Below the pieces are notes generated by a model, which had not been told where the DNA came from, made no database searches, and saw only the letters and a program-made list of their open reading frames with translations. The translations under genes were made by a program, and so were the position numbers. Positions 1-11,189 of a stretch of 64,000 nt of DNA are shown one piece after another. Each line of letters begins with the position of its first letter. The stretch's first letter is position 1. This DNA comes from Luidia sarsii (taxonomy: Eukaryota; Echinodermata; Asteroidea; Paxillosida; Luidiidae): contig OX465103.1 of NCBI GenBank assembly GCA_949987565.1, positions 13,305,274-13,369,273 on the forward strand, read 5' to 3'.

Positions 1-161
1 AACAGAAACCCAATCTGCAATTGAACACATGGAAAAACCAACACTTTTTTATTTTTTTATCAAAACAATGGCCTGTCGGTGTAACAATGGTTCTGGTCGT
101 GTTACTACCCCCACCATGATCTCACGTCCACAAATTTGCTACCGATGCCTTCTTCCCACAG

Positions 162-3100
162 AAAGTACGGCCCTTCCGATAGAGGCCGACTTGACATACC
201 GTCTGGCACCCGTCGACGGGGGTGTGTTGGGCACCGCTGGTATCGTAGAGGCTAGCTACAACGGGTCCACATGGAAGACCGTCTGCGTGGATTTCTTCAA
301 TGAAGATCAGCGCAATCATCTAGCTATCAGCGTGTGCAGGGACCTGGGATTTGCCTGGTTCCGCCTCAGCGAACTGGTGGACTGGCGCTCGGTCCCACCC
401 GGCTACCAGGCCACTGGTCCCGAACTAGTCCTGAGGGAGCTGGTCCTGGACAGCGTGGTTGGAGAGTTGCGGTGGGTCCTCGGGGAGGACTCCTGCAGGG
501 TACACAACTATGATCTAGTATTTGTCCAGTGCGAAAAAGGTGAGTTTCCGTTTTGTATGCTATCCTGTTCTGTACTGTTGTGCCCAGTCCTGTCCTGTCG
601 TGCCATGTCATAACCTGTCGTGTCCTGTCCTCGCCCTGTCCTGCCCTGTCCTGCCCTGTCCTGCCCTGTCCTGCCCTGTCCTTTCCTATCCTGCCCTGCC
701 TTGCCCTGTCCTGTCCTGTCCTGCCTGTACTGTCATGTACTGTTCTGTCCTGTCCTGTCCTGTCCTGTACTGTACTGTACTGTCATGTACTGTCCTGTCC
801 TGCCCTGCCTGTACTGTCCTGTACTGTTCTGTCCTGTACTGCACTGTCCTGTACTGTCCTGTCCTGTCCTGTCCTGCCTGCACTGTCCTGTACTGTTCTG
901 TCCTGCCTGTACTGTCCTGTACTGTACTGTCCTGTACTGTCCTGTCCTGCCCTGCCTTGCCCTGCTCTGTCCTGCCCTGTCCTAGCTGCCCTGTCCTTTC
1001 CTATCCTGCCCTGCCTTGCCCTGTCCTGTCCTGTCCTGCCTGTACTGTCATGTACTGTTCTGTCCTGTCCTGTCCTGTCCTGTACTGTACTGTACTGTCC
1101 TGTACTGTCCTGTCCTGCCCTGCCTGTTCTGTCCTGTACTGTACTGCCCTGTACTGTCCTGTCCTGTCCTGTCCTGTCCTGTCCTGCCTGTACTGTCCTG
1201 TACTGTTCTGTCATGCCTGTACTGTCCTGTCCTGCCCTGTCCTGCCCTGTCCTTTCCTATCCTGCCCTGACTTGCCCTGTCCTGTCCTGTCCTGCCTGTA
1301 CTGTCATGTACTGTTCTGTCCTGTCCTGTCCTGTCCTGTACTGTACTGTACTGTCATGTACTGTCCTGTCCTGCCCTGCCTGTACTGTCCTGTACTGTTC
1401 TGTCCTGTACTGTACTGTCCTGTACTGTCCTGTCCTGTCCTGTCCTGCCTGTACTGTCCTGTACTGTTCTGTCCTGCCTGTACTGTCCTGTACTGTACTG
1501 TCCTGTACTGTCCTGTCCTGCCCTGCCTTGCCCTGCTCTGTCCTGCCCTGTCCTAGCTGCCCTGTCCTTTCCTATCCTGCCCTGCCTTGCCCTGTCCTGT
1601 CCTGTCCTGCCTGTACTGTCATGTACTGTTCTGTCCTGTCCTGTCCTGTCCTGTACTGTACTGTACTGTCCTGTACTGTCCTGTCCTGCCCTGCCTGTTC
1701 TGTCCTGTACTGTACTGCCCTGTACTGTCCTGTCCTGTCCTGTCCTGTCCTGTCCTGCCTGTACTGTCCTGTACTGTTCTGTCCTGCCTGTACTGTCCTG
1801 TACTGTACTGTCCTGTTCTGCCCTGTCCTGTCTTGAATTGCACTATCATATGCTGTCACGTCTTGCACTGCACTGTCATGTACTCTCAACTCCTTTCTTC
1901 TCTGACCACACCATCTGGTTAAGTGGATGGATTGATGTCCGTGTCGTTGCAGGCATCGTGGTGAACGGTCTGGAGGTGTTTCCGTGTTCTACACAGACGT
2001 GCCGCGACCGGTGTGGGCAACCTGCACAGTACATGAAGTGCGGCTGCGACGCTCTCTGCTCCCTCTGCGGCGACTGCTGTTACGACTACACCGAACACTG
2101 CCCGGCCCAGAACTCCTCGGCCGCGGTCTTGCTCGGAACGTTGGTCACTGGCACGGTACCCTTCAACTGTTTGACAGTCGACAGCAGACGCTCGCTGGTG
2201 GTGAACGGCTGCAGTGCCGAGTTTAACGGCACCGAGACGGCTTCGCTGTGCAGTAATGACACTTTCCGCTTTGATCTCATACCGTATGTTGACGGAATAT
2301 TCTTTGAAAACGACAACTGTGCCCAATGCAATGACATTCATATACCGACCCCATCTACCACTGAGTCAAGTTCTGATAGCTCATCTTTTGAGTCAAGTTC
2401 TGATAACTCATCTTTTGAGTCAAGTTATGATAGCTCCTCTTCTGGTTCTTTATCTAACGACAACGTGCGTGGATTATATAGCGGCATTATTAACGATTGT
2501 CCCCCGGATACTCCAGAGCCCATTGCCTCCGCCTGCCATTCCTACGCCAGCTTCATTGACACTCCCAACGGCAAGTACAAAAATCTGCACTGCGCCCATT
2601 GTAACTCATACAACATCTCCTTGTGGAATTATTGTGTGGCCAACGTTGAATTGGTGCTGTCCGGCCACTTGGAGGTGCTGGTAGGCAGGGAACCGTCCCT
2701 TTGGGATCCCGAGCCAGTGGTGTCTAGCCTGGAGGGGGGCATCGTCTGTTACAGGACCCAACACTCGCTGAACGTGCTCCCGAGAGGTGCAGGCAACTCC
2801 ACGCCGGGGATCTCGCCCCAATCCAGCCAGGTCAGCTCCGATGTGAGCCGCTGTTTCCTCCTTACTCTCGGCTGGCAGAACATCCAGCTGACCTGGCCGC
2901 TGCTCATCTCCTTCTGGGAGAGCGAGCCGACTGGAGCAGTCGCCGAGGTCAGGACAGAGTATCTGTCCAACGTGTCGGACTTCACCGTCCTGCTGGACAA
3001 GACCGTGCTGCCCTCCGACCAGCTGGGGAGCTCCCGGGAGTGGGTGGTCCGGTGCGGGGTCGAGTCCGTCGAGTTCGTGGAGACCTGCGACACGACTCCC

Positions 3101-6100
3101 GTGCCGGAACCGTGCAACGGGTCCCAGTTTGTCACCAGTGAAGAGGTTCTGGCGGGCTTCAACGTTAGCGGCGTCTCGGCCGTCTACGTCGGCGACGGAA
3201 GGCTGGTGGAGTCCACGCTGATCTCCTTCGTCAGGACGTACTCCTATCAGGCCGATGACCAGGAGTACGGCAACGACACCAAGGTGGTGGTGTGCGGAGA
3301 GCATCTGGATAACGACGAGTGCCAGCTGCCTCGAGTCGAGGAGACAGAGGCCGTGACCACACCAGACGGTGACAGTGCCTTCAGGTATCAGGGACTCCTG
3401 TTCTTGCAGGACCAGGTCGTGTACCTCGCGGACGACCGGATTCTCATCTGCTCGGAAGCCTTCTTATCAGCCGGAGAGTCGTTCATCACCTACTCCGACC
3501 CTCTGACCATTCTGAATATCGTGGGTTACAGTTTGTCCATCTTAGCTCTCTTGGTGACCTTGACCAACTACTGCGTGTTCCCGGTCCTGAGGAACGTTCC
3601 GGGTGGTGCCATCATGAGCCTGTCCGCTGCCTTGCTCCTGGCACAGCTCCTGACCCTGACCGTGCTGGACAAGGCAGGCAACCACGCCTTCTGCGTGGCC
3701 ATGGCTGCCTTGCTTCACTTCCTCTGGCTCTCCATCTTTACCTGGTCAAACGCTCTGGCCTTCGATCTGGCCAGGACCTTTGCCTCCAGTCAGGCGCCCC
3801 GGTCCAGTAAGAGGACCTTCCTCCGCTACTGCCTGTATGGCTGGGGCCTGCCCCTGCTCGTAGTCGGCGTGTGTATGACGATCAGCCTGGTGGATGGCCA
3901 GAGGCTAGGCTTCCAGTACGCTGATGACCGCTCCTGCTGGGTGGTGGGAAAGTACGCGGTGATCGGAGCCTTCCTGGTGCCCATGGCCTGTAGCCTGACT
4001 GTCAACGCCGTCCTATTCGGCTGGACGGTGCATGGAGTGCACGCATCACTAGTAGCAGCTGCCATGGTGCATGCGGACAAGTCCAAGACCAAGGAAACTC
4101 TCAGAGAGCTCGGCATTTACTTCAAGGTAAGTGAATTAGTAAGAGTAATATACAGATAGCGGTCCGTTAACGATAAGTGTTGCAGAATGCCAACTAGTGA
4201 CTGAAATAATCAAAACGCAAACATTTAGATGGTCCGATAATTTGATCCTAGCAGGATTTTTATCTTTGAATTTTTCTTCTTTTGCAAAATGGCCAGCTAG
4301 GATCGAAACGTCAGGCCGAGTAAATGATTGAGATCGTGCATTTCAATAAAGTCAGTTAATACTTTGCCGCATTTTTATAACTTCAGATAGGATATTTATT
4401 AAGTTAGTCCCATTTACTCCAATATTACTCCTAATATGCTCATAATATTGCATTTCATTCGTTTACAATCGATACCCTTGCGCGTAGCCGCGGTGCTCAC
4501 GCGGGAGACACTTCTTGTTTCTTTTCTTAATTGTTTTTATGAATCCGTCTCTCAATTTCCTTGAAACTACATATATTCCTAGTGAACCCTGTTGTTTGAA
4601 AATGGTAGTGTCGATTTTCGTGTAGGAGGTCCAATGGGGTGGGGGGTGAGACTCCTGAGAAAGTGAAGCCTTCCAACACGCCATTTAAAAAAACCCACCA
4701 ATTCACTTGTACACAAGTGAATGGGCTTTGAGGCCCACAAACGGAATGCCCAGACTACATTGTCATCAATCATTCTCTGCTGCTGGGTCAGTGGCAGCGG
4801 TTCGAAGTCTCAGAAAGGTCATCAGGATCTCAGGAACATCGAGGAAGAGCTCGAATTATCAGTCATAAATATTACGCTTATACACTTCTCTTTTTACAAC
4901 TTTTTGATCCCAAAATAAGCAAGAACATAAAATTACAAAAAATTATACACAACTCCGAGCTCCTTTAAGCCCCTAGTCCTACACAACATTGGTCGAGGTC
5001 AAAGAATAGCATCCATACGTTGTGTGATCCAACATAATAATGCATGAAATAGCACACCTGTGAACATTTCAGCTCAATCCGCCAACCGAGTCTCGAGAAA
5101 ATCGTGAAAACCGCTTCATTTGTTTCGCGAAAATGCAGCATTCAACGCTGTACTGTTCCGAAAAATAGTTTAGATCTCGGTGAGACGTAAACTATCTATT
5201 TTACTCGTTTCTCCCAAAATACAACATTTTAGGGAGAAATATTTCAGTGAGAGGTTTCTACTATAACCATCTTCAAACTGTATAAGTTTCATGTAAATCT
5301 GTGAACATTTCTGTTTTTCGATCTTACCAATGTTGTGTTTTAAAGGAACCATGTAGCGTATTCATTTTCACATTGTATTTTTCACATCTATTTTTTGGTT
5401 ATGGTGTACATAAAGTGTGGAAATCTGCCGTCCAGATTTTATCCCCCTTTTGAATTTCGCGGCAATTCCAAATAGGCCTATGGGCGCTGTTCATGACGTA
5501 AACGAAGGCAGAGAAATCTATTAAAAAAACCCGCACATGACGTCCCGCACATGACGTCTAGATACGCGTCAAAGCACGACTTGATCACGAGGTTACGGTG
5601 ATGTATTACAAAAATTTGTAACAAAACTCTCGACGCTTTCATTTATTGTACGTACTTATAACTCGTGCTCGGGACGGATAAGTATACAATAATTTTCAAT
5701 GTGACTCATAGATCGATACCAAATTGCAAACACGATTATGCGCCTGATGCTTTGCATAATGTGTGTTACTGTGTGTGTTACTGTACATGTACTTGGTTTA
5801 TTACCATCTGCGCGAGCGTTTCTCTTTTCCGAACAACCCAGTTCATTTCATGGTGCCTCAAACATGGCTAGACTTACAATGTCTGTACAACGAATCGCGT
5901 TCCAGTCAGATAGATTGAAAACAAACAAAACTGATCCAGGTGTCTGTGCAAATTCCGTTGATTTCACTTCACAGGCGTACAAGCTGAAAATTGTTTTCTT
6001 ACTGCAAGCAAGACATCTGCTACAATGAGCGGCATTTTGTCTGTCTGTCTGTCGTTTCCTCCATTTGTCCGTCAGTCTGTTTGTCCGTCAGTCCGTTTGT

Positions 6101-6458
6101 TCGTCTGTTCGTTCGTTCGTTCGATAGCCGTAATGGATTCCATGTAATACAGCCCCCTTCATTATTTCCTTTCTCTCTTTTCCCGTGTCTTTGGTTTGTG
6201 AGCCAGATTTCCTGCGTCATGGGCTTCACTTGGCTCTTCGGCTGCCTCGGTAGGTTCGTGGACCACCAGGCCATCTGGTACATCTTCGTCATTCTCAACT
6301 CGCTGCAGGGGGTCTTCGTCTTTATCGCCTTCGGCTGCAGTCTGCGCGTGCGCCAACTCTGGCGGGAGCGATTGGGCTTGCAGAAGCGCGGCGCTGGGCG
6401 GAAGGCGCCCAACACGCGCAGCTCCACCATGTCCACCACCGGGGTCACCAACGTCTGA
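162..6458 (+). CDS. P1: SRCR-SMB-7TM receptor, 5' part off window
   Basis: Three exons lie in the window: 162..539 (SRCR3), 1953..4126 (SMB, ectodomain, TM1-TM5) and 6207..6458 (TM6, TM7, tail, TGA stop). Splice sites are cag/GTGAGT, cag/GTAAGT and cag; phases are 1,1,0. The earlier exons (signal peptide, SRCR1, SRCR2) must lie left of position 1, by comparison with P2-P5. The SMB domain follows the known pattern (CGCDALC...DCCYDY...C). A Ser/Asp-rich stalk follows near 2356-2460, then a Cys-rich module (LHCAHCNSYNIS), then seven hydrophobic helices with the family-B2/Mth-like TM6 signature FTWLFG. Cys in TM3 (HAFC) and in ECL2 (DRSCW) can form the usual disulfide. Unlike P2-P4, the tail ends ...TGVTNV, because a 27-bp in-frame segment is absent before the stop. 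It should act at the plasma membrane; the ligand is unknown. Confidence 0.85.
604..1835. repeat. CCTGT-type pentamer array, P1 intron 4
   Basis: Almost the whole intron between the SRCR3 and main exons is built of CCTGT, CTGTA and CCTGC pentamers, pyrimidine-rich on the coding strand. A block beginning CCTAGCTGCCCTGTCC recurs at 981 and 1552, so there is a higher-order repeat of about 571 bp. Long open frames across it come from the lack of stops, not from coding. Confidence 0.95.
2356..2460 (+). repeat. In-frame 27-bp coding repeats in P1 stalk
   Basis: Tandem 9-codon units of the type SSSDSSSFE encode the Ser-rich stalk. P1 has about three to four degenerate units. The homologous segments are at about 20170-20225 (P2, two), 31990-32170 (P3, seven), 47000-47060 (P4, essentially none) and 62133-62200 (P5, about two). 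Confidence 0.85.
4228..4375. repeat. Foldback repeat in P1 intron 5
   Basis: Contains the arm GATCCTAGCAGGA and its inverse AGCTAGGATCGAAACGTC, with a decayed GTCAGTTA...TTTGCCGCATTTTTATA tail. It is a member of the dispersed family best seen at 7176-7346. Confidence 0.6.
4958..5352. mobile_element. MITE-like element with ACAACATTGG ends, P1 intron 5
   Basis: Inverted ends read CTACACAACATTGGT at the left and ACCAATGTTGTGTTTTAAAGG at the right, and the inner sequence is largely self-complementary. Related copies lie at 53000-53420 (P4 intron 1) and 59405-59545 (P5 intron 2, one arm only). There is no coding capacity, so it is probably a non-autonomous DNA transposon. Confidence 0.6.
6034..6122. 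repeat. Tetranucleotide array, P1 intron 5
   Basis: Degenerate GTCT/GTCC/GTTC units on the coding strand, ending about 85 bp before the last-exon acceptor. The same place in P2 and P3 carries GAAC/GAAG units on the plus strand (coding TTCC/TTCG). Confidence 0.8.
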
Positions 6459-6635
6459 AGGCCACTAGCGTGCCGTGTGATCCGGTGGCAATCCGGCGGC
6501 GATACGTCTGGTTCCTGATCGTATCTCACAGTGTACTGACCGTCTGGACACATACGGTCTGAGAGGCTCGAGGGCGCACTGGGAGATCCGGATGCAATCC
6601 GGCTGCGATCCGGCTCCGATCCGGCTGAAAACAAA
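6459..6635 (+). other. Conserved 3' UTR of P1
   Basis: Sequence after the stop is shared with P2 (about 16896-17042), P3 (29086-29279) and P4 (44480-44744, minus strand). It is rich in imperfect ATCCGGCTGCG/ATCCGGCGGCA units. In P4 these expand into a short tandem series of GCCGCCGGATT. No polyadenylation signal lies inside; the first AATAAA-like words follow at about 7025-7055. Confidence 0.55.
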
Positions 6636-7175
6636 ACATAAGAAAGCATTTAACTTTCAAACTGCAAATTGATCCCAGATTTGGGTTATGTTTGATGAAA
6701 ACTACAATGATTATGAAACATACATTTTGGCAGTAAATCAACAGGTTTAGGAATAGGTCTGCATGAAAAACCAGAAATGTTCAAATGTTTATTGCATAGA
6801 CCCGTTAAGTGAATTTTAACCGCAGGCCGAATTTAAGATTGTCTGTCCCAACGTCTTGCTGGTTACCAGGATTCATGTCTTTTTGAGGTGGAGGTATTCA
6901 TCTAGGCCTGCATTGGTGCTTGTTAAGTGTACAGAAATCCAGAACAGGATGATTCAGCATATAACCCCTTTGCCCTTGTATAGATAAACACTTTTATTCA
7001 TTTTTTCGTAATCAAATAATTATAACTAAATAAATAAACATGATTAAATAAACACGATGTCATGTTTTTAATCTAGATGTTCCGATATGAGGGGGTATCG
7101 TAGTGATCGTATAAATGTATATAAGCCACCTGTTATCTGTTACTGCCTACGGGTTATCAGTTAGCTATTAGTTTT

Positions 7176-7346
7176 CAAAATTAGTGGGCCTGACGTTTCG
7201 ATCCTAGCAGGACCTTTCAAAAAAGCCACTCTGCCCTTGAGAAAGGTCCTACACGGATCGAAACGTCAGACCCACTCAATTTTGAGATTTGCCTTTTGGT
7301 AATTTTAGTCAGTAAGCAGTTTGCAACATTTTTGTATATCACTTTA
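7176..7346. repeat. Full-length foldback repeat with tail
   Basis: This is the best example of a dispersed family. One arm contains GTGGGCCTGACGTTTCGATC followed by CTAGCAGGACCTTTC; the inverted arm contains GGATCGAAACGTCAGACCCA. After the arms comes a tail, GTCAGTAAGCAGTTTGCAAC then ATTTTTGTATATCAC. At least a dozen relatives lie in the window, in introns and spacers. There is no ORF. The class is unknown; it behaves like a foldback or MITE-type element. Confidence 0.7.
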
Positions 7347-8202
7347 AGCTATTAGTTTTGTTAATTGGTGCAGTGAGGAGCGTACATAGGACAGCGCACA
7401 CTTTAGCCGACCGTTATTCGCGGACAGCCCTCGAGTTGGCGTGTTTGAAGAGCGCTACCCAGCGGCAGCAGAAGTTTCTCGAACTAGGCATTGCCGCGCG
7501 GTGGCGCCCCACTTAGCCACCAACCCAAATCCAAGATGGCTCCGCCGTGCTGATTATCATAAAGTGAATAAGGGGTCTTTGGATGCTAATTAACTGATTA
7601 CTGTATGATAGAATAAGTGAAGCTAAAGACAACCTTGGGTTCACTCTTCAATTTCGTGTGTGATTTGGAACATATCTTGCTATAATTATGGCCCTTTTTG
7701 GCTGTAGAGGTGAAGGGGTCCGCCTATCCCAAAATCCTTGCAGACAATCGGGTCGTATGGCAACACATTGTGGGGGCGTTTTTCTGGGGGTTATTTAGCA
7801 AAATATCTAAAAGCCAAGGATACAAAATCTGAGAGATGGAGGTCAAAACCACGGTTTTCAGTTACAGCTACAAGAACTGAGAAACTTTTGGGTATGGAAT
7901 AATTGGCTTTGAATGTGTGTTTTTGTACAGTGTGTCAACGGAGGATCGATTTAGTGTTCTGCACCCTATAATAGGGATGGTATTGCCCGGCGGCCATTTT
8001 GGAGGGTGATTTAAAAATGGGAGGATTGTTTACAAATGATCCGAGGAGTCAAAATAAGGATCGCGCCTCACAGAGGGAAGTCCATTGAGACATTCTCCCG
8101 ATGTAAAGTTACTTTTTATTAATTAAAACACCGTTCTTAAGAAACTAATGACATTTATAATGTAAACAGTGCATGAATGTAAAATTATACATGTTTTCAC
8201 AA
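7347..8202. other. Intergenic, no gene seen
   Basis: Low-copy-looking sequence between two foldback repeats. Only short open frames are present, with no recognisable domain. Confidence 0.5.
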
Positions 8203-8280
8203 AATAAAGTGGGCCTGACGTTTGCCTTTGATGGTAATTTTAGTCAGTAAGCAGTTTGCAACATTTTTGGATATCACTAT
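8203..8280. repeat. Foldback-family tail fragment
   Basis: AAAGTGGGCCTGACGTTTGC joined directly to the GTCAGTAAGCAGTTTGCAAC tail; the hairpin is deleted. Confidence 0.6.
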
Positions 8281-8529
8281 TGATACATGTTTTGTTGGTT
8301 TTAGGGAATTCTAGGTTTCGAGGGGTGTTTTTAAGTTGCTGAGGGAGACTAATGTCATAATGTTGATTATGTCAGAAGTAGTGACAGCATGGATCCCACA
8401 TAGGACAGCTGGCACCCCACCCCCCCCCCCAAAAAAAAAAAAAATTAAATAACAATCGAGAAATAGAAAGTAAGTAACTGCAGTGTTTGGCATGGATTCG
8501 TGTACGTACGACGATGGTGGATATGACAT

Positions 8530-9480
8530 CATTCATTTTTCATTCATTTTTCATTCATTTATTTCCACAGTTTCACATGATTACAAATATATGCAATTAC
8601 TTTAAAAACATTTGTGAGACTGTAAAAGAGCCCACTGAGAAGCACAGCTTCTAATCGTGGGCTTTCAATACACAAATCAAGATTTTTTTTTAGACACAAA
8701 GCACAAAACACATACAACACGAGGACGTTACATTTACTCGGCATATCAGTTAATAAGAGATGAGACATAATTATGAGATGCGTTTGAAGGTTGGCAAATG
8801 TTGAAATGTTTTCATGTTTTCAGTTAATGAGTTCCATAGCCTTGGTGTCTCAAATTGAATCATCTTTTTGGTTCGGGATGGGACGTATAAGTCAATGGTA
8901 GATGGCCATTGAGAGCTTGGCGAGTATTGTGAGAATGAACATCAAAATTTCGGGTGAAAATTGAATTTATAGAGAATGGCAAGGTACCAGAAACAGATTG
9001 AAACAAGAGGGATCCAAGCTGATGGAAATGAATATCTTTGACTTTCAAGATTTTATCTTTATAGAATAGTTGGTCAGTATGGGCATTGAAGTATATACAC
9101 TATAATTTATTATTCGAAGAGCCCATTTTATGTCATCGGATTACAGACGGAACATGCTCCCCAAGCTAGAATAATGTTGATATTATATATATAATATGGA
9201 GAGATTCATACCATGGGGGAATGTATTTGATTTTGTTGATAATACGAATTTTCTTTGCAATAATTTTACATGAATAGTATTGGTTAGACCATGTTAAGTT
9301 AGAGTCAATGAATATTACAAAAACAAATTAAAGAAATTTGTCCTATGACTTCGTCATTATTTGAAATATTGGAGGGGAGATCATTGGTTGCTTTACTAAA
9401 ATAATATAATTGGTTTTCTTAATGTTTATCGACAATTTATTAATGGCAGACAATTTACAAATTTCAATTCATAATTAGCA
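8530..9480 (-). mobile_element. Degenerate non-LTR retrotransposon RT C-terminus
   Basis: The minus strand encodes fragments such as HSHNTRQALNGHLPLTYTS and KVKDIHFHQLGSLLFQ. These match the C-terminal part of the reverse transcriptase remnant at 27727-29077 (YSTRQASHYHLPPART; KVHDLYSFQLGTFM). The upstream part (9060-9480) is still alignable in places by eye but is full of stops. It is a dead fragment. Confidence 0.65.
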
Positions 9481-10120
9481 GTTTCAATTAGAATAGAGTA
9501 CGCCTGAATTGGGATTGGCAATACATGTATATTGCTAAAAAAATTATCAAATTGTTGTTGTTGAGTCAGTTATTCTTGTAGGCTTTTGCATTAGTGGTAA
9601 GAAAGAATAAAAGGTGACTTTATCAATAAAAGCTTGAGTATTGGGAGCTGTATGATTTACAGAAATTTGTATCAAAATGCTTTTAATCAATTGAAAAAAC
9701 CTAGGATCTAAAATGGTAATTGGACATGCATTGTGGTTGGTCGCATAGGGTGGTGATGATGTTGGTTTGAGGTGGAGGTGTGGGGTTCACTCTCTTTAAA
9801 TTCTGGGTTTTTAACATCTTTATAAGACTATTTCGGGCTGGTACTTCGAGGGGTGATTTCCAATTTTAGGTTCTGCGTGATTATAGAAAATGCATTTTAA
9901 TCATTGTAATTTGTTTGGTGTCCTTTCGTCTTCTTATTGTTTTTGTCCTGTATTCCTCTCTTTTGATGTGAATGTAATAGTTGTATATTTTCCTTTTTAA
10001 AAATCTATCTGATACTGAATGTCTTGTTTTTTACATACCTTTTTAGTGTTATATAAAAACGCAATTCAGTATTTGACTGCGATATTTTTATTTTAAAATA
10101 AACCAATAATGATAATAATA
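9481..10120. other. AT-rich spacer, no gene seen
   Basis: No supported ORF. It ends in a run of AAT/ATA triplets at about 10105-10125, which resembles the 3' microsatellite tail of a non-LTR element, possibly the one whose ORF1 lies beside it on the minus strand. Confidence 0.4.
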
Positions 10121-10124
10121 ATAA

Positions 10125-11064
10125 TTGAGCTGGGCAATAGGTTTGGCCTTGAGGCAATTGCAAGAGAGTAAATTTCAACTTAAAGGTAACAATACATGTG
10201 CGTTGTTACAGCATGGTCAGCGCTTGTCAAGCTGGGACATGAATGTCACAGTTACCTTTCGTTTATTGTGCAGCAGGCCTACAATGCGTCCATCAGTAGA
10301 CCACGCCTTGTTTATACTTGTTGGCTTGATTGAGCCGCCTTTTGCAAGACGAGACTGGTTGTGGTTAGGCTTTCTGGGATCGCCATGCCAGAGCCTTTGA
10401 GCAGAGGCTTTTGTTGAAAGACTCGGCCACTGAACTGAATAGCTGAAGAATTTGATGGCCATTGGCATGGGCCGCAGTCGTCGTTCACTTGTAGGCCCAC
10501 TGCTGAGGGCTTCGGTGGGCTTTCCGACGCGATGGGCTCCATCAATTCCGTTTGTGGTCAAGGAAGCTTTCGGGATGACTCTGTTGAGGGTGGCGATTGC
10601 ACTGAGTTCGATACCGGATGCCTCGTTTGATTCCTGCGGCCCGTGGAGAACGAGACAATTTCGCCTGCCGTACTGCTCCATATCGTCAATCCTGGCCATG
10701 AAAATGTTGTTGTTGTCTTCGAGGGAGGAACACTTCTGATCCATGGCAGAGACGTGGGTATCCTTGCGGTCGGTGATCATCTCTAGAGGACTGTATAATA
10801 TGTCTTGCATGACTTCGGTTTCCACTGCCTGTTAGGAAGCAATATGGAGGATTTCCTAAGCTTCTCAACTACAGCAGAAATATGGTCAGGACTGGTTATG
10901 AGCTTTACCACCAGAGCTTCTGCAACAACTCCATCGATGAGCATCAGGATGGACGAATCTAAGAGGACTGCCTTGGTAAGGTACGATTTCAGCTCTCGGT
11001 CAACCGTGGCCGCGTCGGAAGGAATGGAAGAGGTGTCGTCATCACATTTTGTGTTCCGCGCCAC
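10125..11064 (-). mobile_element. Broken ORF1 of an L1/CR1-like non-LTR retrotransposon
   Basis: Two overlapping minus-strand frames, 11064..10783 and 10825..10217, look like one ORF1 protein split by a frameshift. The second has a heptad-like stretch followed by YGRRNCLVLHGPQE and a basic RRLRPMPMAIKFFSY stretch. These are the hallmarks of the coiled-coil and RRM part of ORF1p in L1/CR1 elements. ORF1p is an RNA-binding chaperone for retrotransposition. No linked RT follows downstream in the same orientation, so this is a truncated remnant. Confidence 0.65.
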
Positions 11065-11189
11065 AGCCGAAGAACCGCCGCCATCTTTACTAGCTTCGTT
11101 GCGGGAGGATGATCATGTTTTCCTCCCGGACGTGGCCTCACCCATGATCAACGATGACGACTTTGACTTGGATTATTAAGAATGAGATC

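Noticed and set aside
522..1889. Cys/Pro-rich frames of up to 427 codons (SCPVL type) and DRTGQ-type minus-strand frames.
   Set aside because: Translation of the CCTGT array in P1 intron 4; no conserved domain and bounded by a clear donor and acceptor.
4463..6028. Short frames of 60-96 codons in P1 intron 5.
   Set aside because: They fall in a MITE and shared intron sequence; no domain, and the homologous P2 intron does not keep them open.
7176..7346. Hammerhead ribozyme in the foldback element, because of GGATCGAAACGTC.
   Set aside because: The CGAAAC-like half is present, but the CUGAUGA half of the catalytic core is not seen at the right place on either strand. An Infernal scan with Rfam hammerhead models would settle it.
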